From assembly GCA_006503475.1 (NCBI GenBank), contig RSEH01000097.1, forward strand, positions 1 through 64,000: 64,000 bases of DNA, in the 5' to 3' direction. Within the stretch, counting starts at the first letter, position 1, and every line of letters starts with the position of its first letter. The DNA is from Stentor roeselii (lineage: Eukaryota > Ciliophora > Heterotrichea > Heterotrichida > Stentoridae). A model generated the notes under the pieces. The model was not told the DNA's origin and made no database searches. It was given only the letters and a program-made list of their open reading frames with translations. This document shows, piece by piece, positions 1 to 10,224 of the stretch. Both the position numbers and the translations under genes were made by a program.

Positions 1-368
1 TCAGATCTCTTAATGTGTTTTTTCGATTTTTCCTGATTTTTCGATTCCTTATCCAGATTTTTCGATTCCTTATCCAGATTTTTCGATTCCTTATCCAGCT
101 TTTTCGATTCCTTATCCAGCTTTTTCGATTCCTTATCCAGATAATTTTTTTTCCTCAATTTTTTCCCTTTCTTTTCATCATTATTTTCCTCTGGGTATTC
201 TTTTTCAGACTTTTTCATTTTAGCCTGTTCAAGTTTTGCCTCAAGGCGAGCCTGTAGTTCAGCCCTCGACAAATTCTGCGAATGATTGGGTACAAAAGCT
301 TCAGTTTCCCCAGGGATACATTCGACCAACTCTCTGAAGAATTCAAAGTCATCAGAAACCCGATCCAT
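1..368 (-). CDS. Lysine-rich protein with heptad repeat, 5' part only
   Basis: An open frame begins with ATG at 366-368 and runs off the left edge without a stop, so only about the first 122 residues are visible. It starts MDRVSDDFEFFRELVEC, continues through an acidic/basic stretch and then carries five copies of a seven-residue unit LDKESK(N/K), encoded by a 21-bp repeat at about 42-140, before a basic run KSKKHIKRS. I recognise no family. The composition suggests a helical or coiled-coil charged region. It lies on the same strand as the giant receptor; its ATG is 7 bp from that gene's stop at 376, so it is the next gene downstream with almost no intergenic space. The frame is clear, the function unknown. 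Confidence 0.7.
   Translation of the reverse strand, partial: MDRVSDDFEFFRELVECIPGETEAFVPNHSQNLSRAELQARLEAKLEQAKMKKSEKEYPEENNDEKKGKKLRKKNYLDKESKKLDKESKKLDKESKNLDKESKNLDKESKNQEKSKKHIKRS
42..140. repeat. 21-bp tandem repeat, five copies, coding
   Basis: The 15-bp core cgattccttatccag recurs at 42, 63, 84, 105 and 126, a strict 21-bp period. On the minus strand it encodes LDKESK(N/K) five times inside the partial gene at the left edge. The period is a multiple of three, so copy-number changes would keep the frame. Confidence 0.95.
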
Positions 369-375
369 TAATTAT

Positions 376-3300
376 CTAATAACTAGGAAGTACGAATTTA
401 GCCCCAAAGCACTTATAAACGATGACTTTAGTGATTTGAATCACTGAAAAGTCAAGTAAAACCGCGATAAAAGCACAAAAAAACCAGAAAATCGATTCAC
501 TTTCATTTAACCCGAGTTCAATCACGCCAATAGCGACTATCGCCAAGACAACAAAAAAAGAAACAACCACAAATCGACTGATTTCTTTTTTATTTATCTG
601 GCTCAAGATCCTGATACGGTCAGCCTCGGTGCAGTCGACTGAAGGGAGTCTGTTGACTGCGCAGCAAGAAAGAACTACAAGTGTAAAGAAATTCGCAGCA
701 ACTGACATTAAAAAAGCCGCAGCGACTTCTTGAAACTCGATATTTTTTGAGATTGACTTGAAACTGCTTCCTTTTTCACTGATGTAATCCTCGCCCATTT
801 CTTTGACGATGATTCCTATTAAAAGAACCTGAAGGAGAAATGAAGTCACTCCCTGCGAACTTCGAGAAGACCTGGAATAATTCTCGTGAAAGAAGCAAAT
901 CGCTGAACTTTGAGAATGAACGATCCAAGCTGAGTACCTCCTTCGAGGACGTGGGTCGTAAAAGCTGCTAGAAGCTCCTTTGGGACTGTTGGGCTGTGTG
1001 AAAAGTTCTGTGGTTTCCACGACTTTTTCAATGTCAGCAGGTTTTTCAATGTCGCTTCCTTCTGAGGACCCTGAAGACCCACCTGCTTCGTTGATGTGGA
1101 CTTGAAGTAGTTTTGAGTCTCTTTTTTCAGTTGAACTTGAAAGTTTCAGGTCTTTTGAACTCTCGTCTTGAGGAGGGGTGATCATCACTCTTGCGAACTT
1201 CGGAAGCTTTCTTTCTTGGATCTTCTCTGAAGACATCTGCAGGTCTTGAATGTCGGCAACTCTTGGGATGAACTGAGACCCTCGTTTAAAGTGTCTCATG
1301 TCTTCATCATCAGGACCAAGAAGTGCTCCTAATTTTGGTTTTTCCTTTAAACTAAGGTCAGAAGCTTTGTCATAGTAAAAGTCGAATTTTGGAGGATTTT
1401 TAGCATTTTTTATCTTTTTCAGCTCGTCTGAAGATAAAATGTTTTCAGTTTCGTGATACCCGCTTAAGACCAGTTTCTGATCTGGAGACTCGGGCTGGTT
1501 ACTTTCAGATTTTTCAGGGCCTTTCATTTCTTCGTACATTGACTTCATCCCTAAGAAGCTCGGCTTGAGGTTTGAAATGTTTTGATACTGAATCGAATCG
1601 CTTTGTTTTAACTGGTTTTCTTTAGGAAGGTGCTCTGGACTGTTGTCTTGTGGCTTTGGGTCTTCATTGTCATGGAAATAAGCCCCGACGATTCCAATTC
1701 CTGCTGTTGGGACGAATTGTGAATCGCGTTTTTGACTTGAAACTTCAGGAGCTGGGTCTTTTCCTGCCTCTGCCAGTTCTGTTTCGAGGACTTTTCCCTT
1801 ACCTTCGAGTTGTTTGATTTTAGAGATGATTTCATCGACGAAGATTTTACTTTCAGCTTCTTTTTGGTCCTTGATGATGAAGACACAGTTGAATAAGACC
1901 CAGAGAATTGAGACGAAACAGGAAATCAAGACCATTATTGGCTGCTTGTTTGATGAATTTGAAGAAAGGATATGGAAAGAACCGCTGGAATAGAGAGATG
2001 TGTGAGAACACCCGCAGGTTGATGTGTTTGAGGAGTAGTTTAATAAATGGCAACCACTGTCTGACCATCGTTTTCCTGTCCAATAAACGCATTTTGGATT
2101 TGGATCTGCGTTTATTAATGGAATTTTTATTAAGATGTCGGCTTCTAGATTTAGTTTCAGCTCTTTTACTTGACCTGAGGAAGATTTAAATAGACTGAAT
2201 TCAAATCCTGATGAAATTTCTTGGAAATTGGCTTCTGGGTCTTTGGAGTTGTAGAAAATTTGGGATGATAGGATTGAGTCTTTGGAATTGAATGTCAGGG
2301 ATTCTGATGGAGGAAGAATCACTACTGATGAGGAGAAATCGTTTATTAGTGATGAACCTTTATGCAGTTTTAAGACTAGAAGGATGTCTGAACTTTGGGA
2401 TATTAATGATTGCGACTGACCAAGTGAAGAGTAGCAAGCAAGAGATAAGGACTTCAGCATTTTGTTGATTTTAGAGATCTCAATAATATCAAATTTAATC
2501 GAATTTTCTCTTAATGGATTCGAGTTTTCAACAATCTGAAGGAAGTGCTTGGCTCGATTTTCTGATATAATGACTTGATTTTCATATATTTTCGACAACA
2601 GTTGATTTAGCAGATTTATTATTTTAGAGTTTTTTTTCTCGTTTGATTGAACTGTAGAAAACTTGTGAATAAGTGATAATATTACATCAGCTGCCGCAGT
2701 ATCGAAGTCATTTGTATTTTCAATCAAATCACCAATGATTTCATTTCCAAGTTGCAAAATATTTTCAAGATCATAATCAGAGTGGTCACTTATAACAAAA
2801 ACCTTCAAAAGCTCCGCAGGAGCTTCATTAAAATCAAACCAGTCCTTCTCAAAGAACTGAAAACTTTCATTAACAAAAATATGAACATCATACCCGTGAC
2901 TATTAACCTGAATTTTTTGAACTTTCTCTACAAAAGATCCAAAAATATCGAAAACCCTGACAAAAACATGAATTTCTCCACTTACCGGGATTTGTGCCCA
3001 GAAACAATGAGATTCGTTTTTGATATTAAGAAAAATCTCCTGATTTTCATAGTAAAACCCAAAGAGATAGCTCAGTCCAAAGTTTTCATTCTTTAAGTCT
3101 ACCCATCCAGAAGCACACATTTTGAAAGTGGTTTCATAAGAAGTGCCATTTATAGGCTCAACCAGAAAATCTCCTCCAGTTGGAAGAAAATTTGTTGAAA
3201 AGTGGTCCATGAAGACTGATTTTTTTCCGTCTTCTTGAGTAACGACTAATTTAACGACATACAACTCCCCAGGGTCGAGAGAGTTTCTACGGAAAACTAA

Positions 3301-6300
3301 ATCTTTACTATTTGTGTCTGATTCTAGCTTGTATCTTTCGTTTGGAGAGACTGTCCAGGTGAAGTTGCAGTTGGAGTCGGTTTCAAGGGAAGTTTTTATT
3401 ATAAAGTTCTCCTGATTGTTCACGAATCGGCCATTCACTGGGAATTTTACAGTCAGTGAACTGTTTGAGTCGATGAATACTGTTAGAAAATCTTCAGTTT
3501 TCCTTAGCCCTTTGATTGCGAATAATGAAAAACTGTACTCGTGCTGGTCTTCTAATAATTCTTTCTTGACTACAGGACTTTTAGCTTTTTGGTCACTTAT
3601 TATATGAGAACAGTCGGTTCCATTTCGACATGTCCAAAGATAGTCAATATTTTCAGGAGTATTATCAGGGTCATTCACAAGTGAACCATCAAGCACCAAG
3701 TCAATTTGCTTATTAAATGAGAAATAATGAGGACTAAAGTTTATCATGATTTCACTATACTCAACCTTTAAAGATATCACAGTCGATCCTGATACATTGA
3801 AATCTAAATCCTCAGCCTTGACTTCAACAGTATAAAACCCAGGTCCAAGAGCTTTCTTAGGAATAAAAACTTTAGACTGTTGTGTTTGTTGACTTTTAAT
3901 CAGTTCAGCATCGATAAAACTATGAATTCCTTCTTGAGAGGTTATTTTCCATGAGTACTTCAAAGAGTTTGATACAACACAATCACTTGAAGGAAAGACA
4001 TAAAACGACTTAGACTGATGAGAAGTGAACTTTGTATTAATACTCAAGTCATATTCAAGGTTCAATCCAGCTTCTTCGGTAACTTCAACTTGATGACTCG
4101 TTGAATCACTTTGACCAAGCCAGTTAGAAACCGTCAAATTTACATGAATATCATAATTGATATCTGAAAGATTACTGAAAAACAATGAATCCTCAGAAGA
4201 AACTTGAATTCTTTTAGTCCCAACAAACGCTGTCCAATCAAATATCAATCTTCTGCCGTATCCTCCCGTTGAGCTTCTACCTGAAAGAGCAAGATTTCCA
4301 CAAAGCTTAGAAAAAACATTTGGACCATTAATAATTGCTTTAGGAGTCACTGGAGGTGGGTCGAATTTTTTAACTACTCGATTGCCAACAGGTCCTCTAA
4401 AACCTCCACACATCTTAACAGGAGTGAGTAAAGAGTTCTTGCTAAACATCAAAAGTGAGTCATTAAAAACCTCTGCATTTCTTCCCAGTTTTACCAGCAG
4501 CTGACTTCCCTGATTTCCCCATTTACAGGACGGGTTTATTCCAAGAGCCTTAAAAGTCTCAGCCTCAAATAAAATAGAGCAAAGCCTGGATGTGCTGGGA
4601 ATGACTGAAATCTTGAAATCAAACACGAGAAACAAGTACTCCTCATTGAAATAAACAGAAAAGTCTTCATTTTGAATGTGTTTCAAACATTCAAAACAAA
4701 AGCCGTCTACTTCTTCTGAACCTTCTTCACAAAAACATTGGTCGCCTTTTAAAACTGCCAGGTCCACGCATTGACATCCGGAGGAGGTCGAGATTGAAAG
4801 ATTTGCACATTTTTTACAGTTTTTTGGGTCAAAATCTGTGAAATTTTCGCAGAGATGGTCTGGGTGCAAGTTGCATGAATTTTTACTTCCACAGCCAAAA
4901 GTGCAGTTTTCAGGGCATTCGAGGCATTGGTTGTTTGAAATGAAGAAAAGAGGGTTGCAGGGACTTAGACAGTCACCTGACTCGGTGCAGACGTCGCACC
5001 AACACGTGAAGGATGATGGATCGGAAAGTGGAATTGGATAGTTGAAGATTGATAATTCGTAGATAAACCCTCTGAATGAAGCGGAAAGGTCTTTTGAGTA
5101 TCCAAGGGTAAATGAGGAGTTTTTTGGCTCGTCGAAATAAGAGGTCATTGCTAGGTTACGACCTTCTACTAAACCGTTTGAATGTAGGGTTAACATTGAA
5201 GCAGTTCCCGTTCTTTCAAATACTACAGAAATCAATGACCAAGAATTATCCTTCAAATTAGATCCACTGACAGTAATAACCGATGGATTGTTATCATAAA
5301 TACTAGCAACTCTATAATTCACAAAAGGCTTAATAAAAGAATCCAAATAAAATCCCACAATTTCCTGATCCACCTCCTTATTAAAAACACAGCTTCTATT
5401 AAAACTGTTCAAAGGTCTAATCCAAACACTGATCGAATGTGAATTTCCCAAAACAATTTCCCTCCTTTCCACAGGATTATTCCCAACCCTAACAAATTTC
5501 GAGTTCCCATCAAAATAAAGTCCTCTCAAATAACTCGGAACAGGGTCATTCCGATCGAAATCATAAATCAACTGCCTTTCAATTCCCAGAAACGCTCGAA
5601 TGCCAGTGACTTTATCAGCCACTTCATTGCTAGTCTCATTAAACACAAAATAAACAATTCGACGATTTTCACCCTCAACACAATTCCCTTCCTGATCATC
5701 TTGGCCAGTTTGACACTGAGAAAGGCACAACCCCTTAAAAAAGAGCATCCCAGGACTGCACTGAAGACAATCTCCATTCTTCTTCGAATAGCAACTCAAG
5801 CACCTATCAACACATTGACTTTCACAATAAAACATTCCATTCGCTTTACTCTTCACTTGTCCCTCTCGACAAGTACAAACCGCATCTTTGACTTCAGCCC
5901 CATCAACACATTTCAAGCACCCATCAGTTGAGAAGTTCGAGCAAACTTCACAAAGTCGATCCCAGCAAAAATTACAGTCCTGAGGCCGAGAACATCCATT
6001 TTCACAGATTTCAGAACAGTTCTGGCAGGTCCCATCGAAGAACTGTTGAAATTTGCAAGTCCCTGGACAGGTTCCAGATAAAGGGCAAAAGGTGCAGGGT
6101 CCTTTGCAAGAATTAGAAAATTGCTCAGTGAAAGTGATTAAAGAGTTCCAAATGGAAATAGAGAGGATAAAGCCTTGGAAGTGGTTGATAAGTAATTGCC
6201 TTGAGTTGAACCTCGCTCCTATGCTTGTCACTGAACGGTCGGAGAAGTCGACGAAGGCTGAACTTCCAAGATGATGGGACTCGGCCTGGTTGTTCACTGA

Positions 6301-9300
6301 AATCCGGGCAAGGGTCATCGAGTACTCGTTTTGAGTGACCGCGACTCCTAAATACAACCATTCATGTCCTTCAAGGACTTGAGAGTACTTCGCAAGTGAA
6401 GCTGATCCACCTTGACTGAGCTGGCAAATCACTGAAACCTCGCCGATATCGGTAATTTCAATCCGGAAACTCGAAGTTCCCATCATCTGCCGGGCGAAAA
6501 TAACACCTGGTCCTTCAGCCCGAAGCCAAATTCCAATTGAAAATAAAGGACTGAGGATAAGTCCTTTGTCAGAATTAGGAGCTTGTAAAAATCTGGCTTT
6601 TCCATCAAAGTAAAAACCTCGACTTCTCGTTGGAATCGGGTCTGTTTTTTCTAGATTAGGGTAAAACTCAGGAGAAAATGAAGTAAAGACCTGTATTCCA
6701 CTAGCTGTATCATTAAGCACTCCTTGTATCACATTATCCATAATCAAATCAAAAACTTTTCTCGGTTCTCCAACACATTTTTTTCCGTTCTTCTGAAAGC
6801 CGGTAGGACAGAAGGTTAAACAAACTGACTGACACAGTAACTTCTGGCAAAGTTCACATTTTTCAGTTATAGTATTCCAAGTGAAGCCATTTGAACAAAA
6901 ACATTCACCGTTGTTCAACTCTGCATTTTCCACACATTTCAAACAACTTCCAACATTATAATCAGAACAAACTGCGCATTGAGGGTCTTCACATAAGTTG
7001 CATTGAAGGTCGGCCCTTCTGCATGTTTTTAATTCACAGTCGTGACACTTGAAACATTGGAAGTCATCAGGCCAGGTGTTTAAGTCGCAGTCGTTAAGGC
7101 AGGTGTTGGAAGAACTGGGGCAAATCTCGCAGGGCCCCTTGCATTGAGAGGTGAATTCATTTGGAATCATGAAAATAGAGTAAATTGAGAAAGAGTATAA
7201 AAAACCTGACCAGAACTCATCAGGACCTGAAGAACTAAGACGATTACCGAGAAAAATACTGAAGCTTGATGATGTGTCTGAGAATTTCCCTGGTCCTAAA
7301 CTAAGAACTTCATATTCGAAGTTAACTGACAGGTAAAAGTTACTGTTTCCACTGTTTAGGTACTTTATTGCTACTGCAAGAAAATTCCAGCTTTCTTCAA
7401 GATGGGTCTCGGAGGACTTTACTGTTGGGGATTTAAGGTTTAGATTTAACTCGATTTTCTTGGATTTTAATCGAATTGATAAGATTTCTGAGAATGAAGA
7501 ATCTTGCTTCGTGAACAGGACTCCATCTTTTTTTGATTTTAACCAAAAGGATAACACGAATTGGTTCCCAAAGCGAAGGTCTGATCTTGAGTCTAAATCA
7601 TTGGGTGGTAGTCGGATAGAACTATTCCCAGTAAAGAACAATCCTCGTTGATAAACAGGAACCGGGTCAAGTTCATCAAGTTCTGGAAAAAGCTCTTTCT
7701 TACTTCCAAAGACAGCCACATATCCTGAATGCTCATCATTCACATATCCTTCAAGTCGATCAAAAATAAAATGAGCTAAAGTCGAGTTCTTTAATTCACA
7801 AGTGCTGTTGTTTTCCTCATATCCAGCTGGACAAAACTCATGACAAGCCGAGTTCAGCAGAAAAGTCTCTTCACAAGACAAGCAAGAGGCAGGTCCAAGT
7901 CCGAAGCAAGTAAAACATTCAGAATGGCAAGCTTTACATTCAGTCATTCCTTTAGTCTTATAAAATCCATCATCACAGTCATAAATAATGCAATCATCAG
8001 AACCGTACCCGATGCAAGTCCTACAAGAAGGGTCTTGGCAGATGTTGCATTCATTTTGAGAGTTTCGACATCCGAGTTTCAAGCATTTATCATCGCATTC
8101 AATGCAACTTTCATCTGATGTTAAGTACTGGCTTATGTGGCAGGTTGACAGGCATTCATTGGATTCAGGACATGCCGAACATGACTTTGAACAATTCGAG
8201 GAAAACCCTGGAAGACTTTCAAAGATTTGAACGTGAAGAGTCACTTCAAAGATAAATCCGACAAAGAATGACTCGTAAATATCAGGCCCTGTCTGCTGCC
8301 CGCCGATAAGAACGTCGTTGTTTACGTCTGAGTCAGTTAAAAAACCCTGGGATAAGACTTGTGGAGCTTCTGAGTTTCCGTTGAAATAACAGATCACTGC
8401 AGTGTTTCCTTCTGGGTCTAACTTGATTTGAACTCCGATGTAAGTCCAGGTATGAAGGTTTAAAGTACTGATGCAGGAATGACTGACACTTTTACCCTCC
8501 CCTGCAAAAGGACTGAGGAAGATTTTGACTGAAATGTGGGAGTCTTTTAATGATAGGGAGAATATTGATTGGTAGTTGGAATTTGATGAAGAAAATAATA
8601 CACCGTTGCTATTAGTGCTGCTTAACCACCAACCCATGTAAAACTCAGGTGGTAAATTAAGAGGTAATGCGGAGATGTCGTTATTAAGCTGCACAAATCT
8701 CATGAAGGATGATCCGGTGAAGTAGTATCCTCGTTTGTAAGAGGCTACTGGATCATTTTTTTCGTAATCTGGGTAAAATCGAGAAGAACTGCCGGATGTT
8801 AAAGTTATAAGACCGTCTTTTAATACTCCTTCGATCTTCTCGAACTTCAGGTCAAATATTTTAGTTCCGTCGTTTTTTTCGCATTTTTCTTGTGATTTTG
8901 AAAAACCTGTTGGACATCTGTTGAAACAGAGACCGCTTAGCATTGAGTATCCTGGTGTGCATTCAGAACATCCAAGGTAACCTTGACCGTCACAGATTTT
9001 GCAGAAATTTCCGCAGCTTTGACACTTTTCTATTGAATCTTTCCAGTAGAAATTTTCAAAACATTGACATTTTCCATTTAGGAGTTTAGCGTTTTCCTTA
9101 CATTTGATGCAGTCTCCTTGTGGACTATTGCACTGACTACACTTCTCATCAAGACACAAATTACAATAAGAATCATTCCTGACACATCCAATATCTCTAC
9201 AACTTTCCGAGCAATTCAAGCATTTCCCATCCTCCACATACTGAAAACTTTCACAATCAACCAAACATCGACCATTCTTCATTCCCAAAAGATCAATTTC

Positions 9301-10203
9301 CACAGGACAAATCGAGCATCCCTTACAATCCTTCTTCTGTAAAAACAACTCTTCATCAACTTCTAGATTAGAAATTTTAAAAGTATACAAAAATCCCGAG
9401 TAAAAATCATAAGGATCACCTTCCACAAACCGACAAGCAAAAGAATAAAAAAACTCTTCCTCAACATCCTTAAAAAACGTTGAAAAAATCTGAGAATTTT
9501 CCGACTCTCCATTAATTTTCAAAACAAGTCTCGATTTCTTACCATTCAAAAAGAGTTTCAAGTAAAGATGATTCCACCCTGCCACTTCTAACCCACCAGT
9601 CGATGTATAATTCTCTAAAGTAAGTAAAAACAATTTAAATTCCACCTTTGAATTTAAAAGACTCACAGAAACAAACTCATGCGACGAGCTTTTCTTAGAA
9701 AATAAACATCCTGAGTCACTTTTCGGACGAAGCCAAGTCGAAATGGTGAAGACAGGTCCAAAGGTGAGGTTATTATCAAGTCCTTTTAAATAACCAGAGC
9801 CATCAAAAAAGAACCCTCTTCCCTGAACAACACGAGGGTCAAAAGAGTCGTATTCAGGGTAGAAACTCGAAGAGTTTCCACTGAAAATCTTGAAATTTTT
9901 AGAGCTTTCTCCTCGGTTCTGGACGTCATTTGTGAGCATCGAGAAGTCGAGGTCAAAAGGGACTTTTGTGGAGGTTTCATCTAAGCACTTTTGATTTGAA
10001 CTCACCAGTCCCATAGGGCAGTTCTTCAGACAGATTCCTTGAAGTTCTGAGTACTTCTCGCTGCAAGACTCGCAATCATTAGCCTCAGGTCCTGAGCACC
10101 CAAAGCAAGCGAAGTTGCAATTTTCACATGTTTCTCCAACAGAATACTCATTTTTCCCGCATCCAGCCCAGATGGGAGGTAAAAGAACAAGAAAAGCAAT
10201 CAT
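376..10203 (-). CDS. Giant polycystin/adhesion-type receptor: Cys-rich + lectin-like repeats, REJ/PKD region, GPS, about 5 TM
   Basis: A single uninterrupted frame of 3275 residues. Residues 1-14 look like a signal peptide (MIAFLVLLPPIWAG). Five units follow, each a furin-type Cys-rich segment plus a concanavalin/LamG-like domain marked by DPxxxxxRGxxFxG near residues 121, 484, 843, 1187 and 1551. A REJ/PKD-like beta-rich stretch occupies about 2000-2600 (for example CGNLALSGRSSTGGYG). A GPS-like motif lies near 2700 (CVYWTGKRWSDSGC ... CGCSHTS). One TM follows near 2755-2778, then about 330 polar, Ser/Pro-rich cytoplasmic residues without a recognisable PLAT domain, then about four TMs at 3116-3272. 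GPS plus REJ is typical of polycystin-1 and sea-urchin REJ proteins. Presumably a large cell-surface receptor; ligand unknown. The start lies 21 bp from the divergent cyclin ATG. Confidence 0.85.
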   Translation of the reverse strand: MIAFLVLLPPIWAGCGKNEYSVGETCENCNFACFGCSGPEANDCESCSEKYSELQGICLKNCPMGLVSSNQKCLDETSTKVPFDLDFSMLTNDVQNRGESSKNFKIFSGNSSSFYPEYDSFDPRVVQGRGFFFDGSGYLKGLDNNLTFGPVFTISTWLRPKSDSGCLFSKKSSSHEFVSVSLLNSKVEFKLFLLTLENYTSTGGLEVAGWNHLYLKLFLNGKKSRLVLKINGESENSQIFSTFFKDVEEEFFYSFACRFVEGDPYDFYSGFLYTFKISNLEVDEELFLQKKDCKGCSICPVEIDLLGMKNGRCLVDCESFQYVEDGKCLNCSESCRDIGCVRNDSYCNLCLDEKCSQCNSPQGDCIKCKENAKLLNGKCQCFENFYWKDSIEKCQSCGNFCKICDGQGYLGCSECTPGYSMLSGLCFNRCPTGFSKSQEKCEKNDGTKIFDLKFEKIEGVLKDGLITLTSGSSSRFYPDYEKNDPVASYKRGYYFTGSSFMRFVQLNNDISALPLNLPPEFYMGWWLSSTNSNGVLFSSSNSNYQSIFSLSLKDSHISVKIFLSPFAGEGKSVSHSCISTLNLHTWTYIGVQIKLDPEGNTAVICYFNGNSEAPQVLSQGFLTDSDVNNDVLIGGQQTGPDIYESFFVGFIFEVTLHVQIFESLPGFSSNCSKSCSACPESNECLSTCHISQYLTSDESCIECDDKCLKLGCRNSQNECNICQDPSCRTCIGYGSDDCIIYDCDDGFYKTKGMTECKACHSECFTCFGLGPASCLSCEETFLLNSACHEFCPAGYEENNSTCELKNSTLAHFIFDRLEGYVNDEHSGYVAVFGSKKELFPELDELDPVPVYQRGLFFTGNSSIRLPPNDLDSRSDLRFGNQFVLSFWLKSKKDGVLFTKQDSSFSEILSIRLKSKKIELNLNLKSPTVKSSETHLEESWNFLAVAIKYLNSGNSNFYLSVNFEYEVLSLGPGKFSDTSSSFSIFLGNRLSSSGPDEFWSGFLYSFSIYSIFMIPNEFTSQCKGPCEICPSSSNTCLNDCDLNTWPDDFQCFKCHDCELKTCRRADLQCNLCEDPQCAVCSDYNVGSCLKCVENAELNNGECFCSNGFTWNTITEKCELCQKLLCQSVCLTFCPTGFQKNGKKCVGEPRKVFDLIMDNVIQGVLNDTASGIQVFTSFSPEFYPNLEKTDPIPTRSRGFYFDGKARFLQAPNSDKGLILSPLFSIGIWLRAEGPGVIFARQMMGTSSFRIEITDIGEVSVICQLSQGGSASLAKYSQVLEGHEWLYLGVAVTQNEYSMTLARISVNNQAESHHLGSSAFVDFSDRSVTSIGARFNSRQLLINHFQGFILSISIWNSLITFTEQFSNSCKGPCTFCPLSGTCPGTCKFQQFFDGTCQNCSEICENGCSRPQDCNFCWDRLCEVCSNFSTDGCLKCVDGAEVKDAVCTCREGQVKSKANGMFYCESQCVDRCLSCYSKKNGDCLQCSPGMLFFKGLCLSQCQTGQDDQEGNCVEGENRRIVYFVFNETSNEVADKVTGIRAFLGIERQLIYDFDRNDPVPSYLRGLYFDGNSKFVRVGNNPVERREIVLGNSHSISVWIRPLNSFNRSCVFNKEVDQEIVGFYLDSFIKPFVNYRVASIYDNNPSVITVSGSNLKDNSWSLISVVFERTGTASMLTLHSNGLVEGRNLAMTSYFDEPKNSSFTLGYSKDLSASFRGFIYELSIFNYPIPLSDPSSFTCWCDVCTESGDCLSPCNPLFFISNNQCLECPENCTFGCGSKNSCNLHPDHLCENFTDFDPKNCKKCANLSISTSSGCQCVDLAVLKGDQCFCEEGSEEVDGFCFECLKHIQNEDFSVYFNEEYLFLVFDFKISVIPSTSRLCSILFEAETFKALGINPSCKWGNQGSQLLVKLGRNAEVFNDSLLMFSKNSLLTPVKMCGGFRGPVGNRVVKKFDPPPVTPKAIINGPNVFSKLCGNLALSGRSSTGGYGRRLIFDWTAFVGTKRIQVSSEDSLFFSNLSDINYDIHVNLTVSNWLGQSDSTSHQVEVTEEAGLNLEYDLSINTKFTSHQSKSFYVFPSSDCVVSNSLKYSWKITSQEGIHSFIDAELIKSQQTQQSKVFIPKKALGPGFYTVEVKAEDLDFNVSGSTVISLKVEYSEIMINFSPHYFSFNKQIDLVLDGSLVNDPDNTPENIDYLWTCRNGTDCSHIISDQKAKSPVVKKELLEDQHEYSFSLFAIKGLRKTEDFLTVFIDSNSSLTVKFPVNGRFVNNQENFIIKTSLETDSNCNFTWTVSPNERYKLESDTNSKDLVFRRNSLDPGELYVVKLVVTQEDGKKSVFMDHFSTNFLPTGGDFLVEPINGTSYETTFKMCASGWVDLKNENFGLSYLFGFYYENQEIFLNIKNESHCFWAQIPVSGEIHVFVRVFDIFGSFVEKVQKIQVNSHGYDVHIFVNESFQFFEKDWFDFNEAPAELLKVFVISDHSDYDLENILQLGNEIIGDLIENTNDFDTAAADVILSLIHKFSTVQSNEKKNSKIINLLNQLLSKIYENQVIISENRAKHFLQIVENSNPLRENSIKFDIIEISKINKMLKSLSLACYSSLGQSQSLISQSSDILLVLKLHKGSSLINDFSSSVVILPPSESLTFNSKDSILSSQIFYNSKDPEANFQEISSGFEFSLFKSSSGQVKELKLNLEADILIKIPLINADPNPKCVYWTGKRWSDSGCHLLNYSSNTSTCGCSHTSLYSSGSFHILSSNSSNKQPIMVLISCFVSILWVLFNCVFIIKDQKEAESKIFVDEIISKIKQLEGKGKVLETELAEAGKDPAPEVSSQKRDSQFVPTAGIGIVGAYFHDNEDPKPQDNSPEHLPKENQLKQSDSIQYQNISNLKPSFLGMKSMYEEMKGPEKSESNQPESPDQKLVLSGYHETENILSSDELKKIKNAKNPPKFDFYYDKASDLSLKEKPKLGALLGPDDEDMRHFKRGSQFIPRVADIQDLQMSSEKIQERKLPKFARVMITPPQDESSKDLKLSSSTEKRDSKLLQVHINEAGGSSGSSEGSDIEKPADIEKVVETTELFTQPNSPKGASSSFYDPRPRRRYSAWIVHSQSSAICFFHENYSRSSRSSQGVTSFLLQVLLIGIIVKEMGEDYISEKGSSFKSISKNIEFQEVAAAFLMSVAANFFTLVVLSCCAVNRLPSVDCTEADRIRILSQINKKEISRFVVVSFFVVLAIVAIGVIELGLNESESIFWFFCAFIAVLLDFSVIQITKVIVYKCFGAKFVLPSY

Positions 10204-10224
10204 TTATAACATTTTCCAAACAAG

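Noticed and set aside
2752-3096. Long open frames opposite the giant receptor and other long genes
   Set aside because: Antisense frames of 60-114 codons inside a gene with strong domain evidence; composition mirrors the real gene's codon use.
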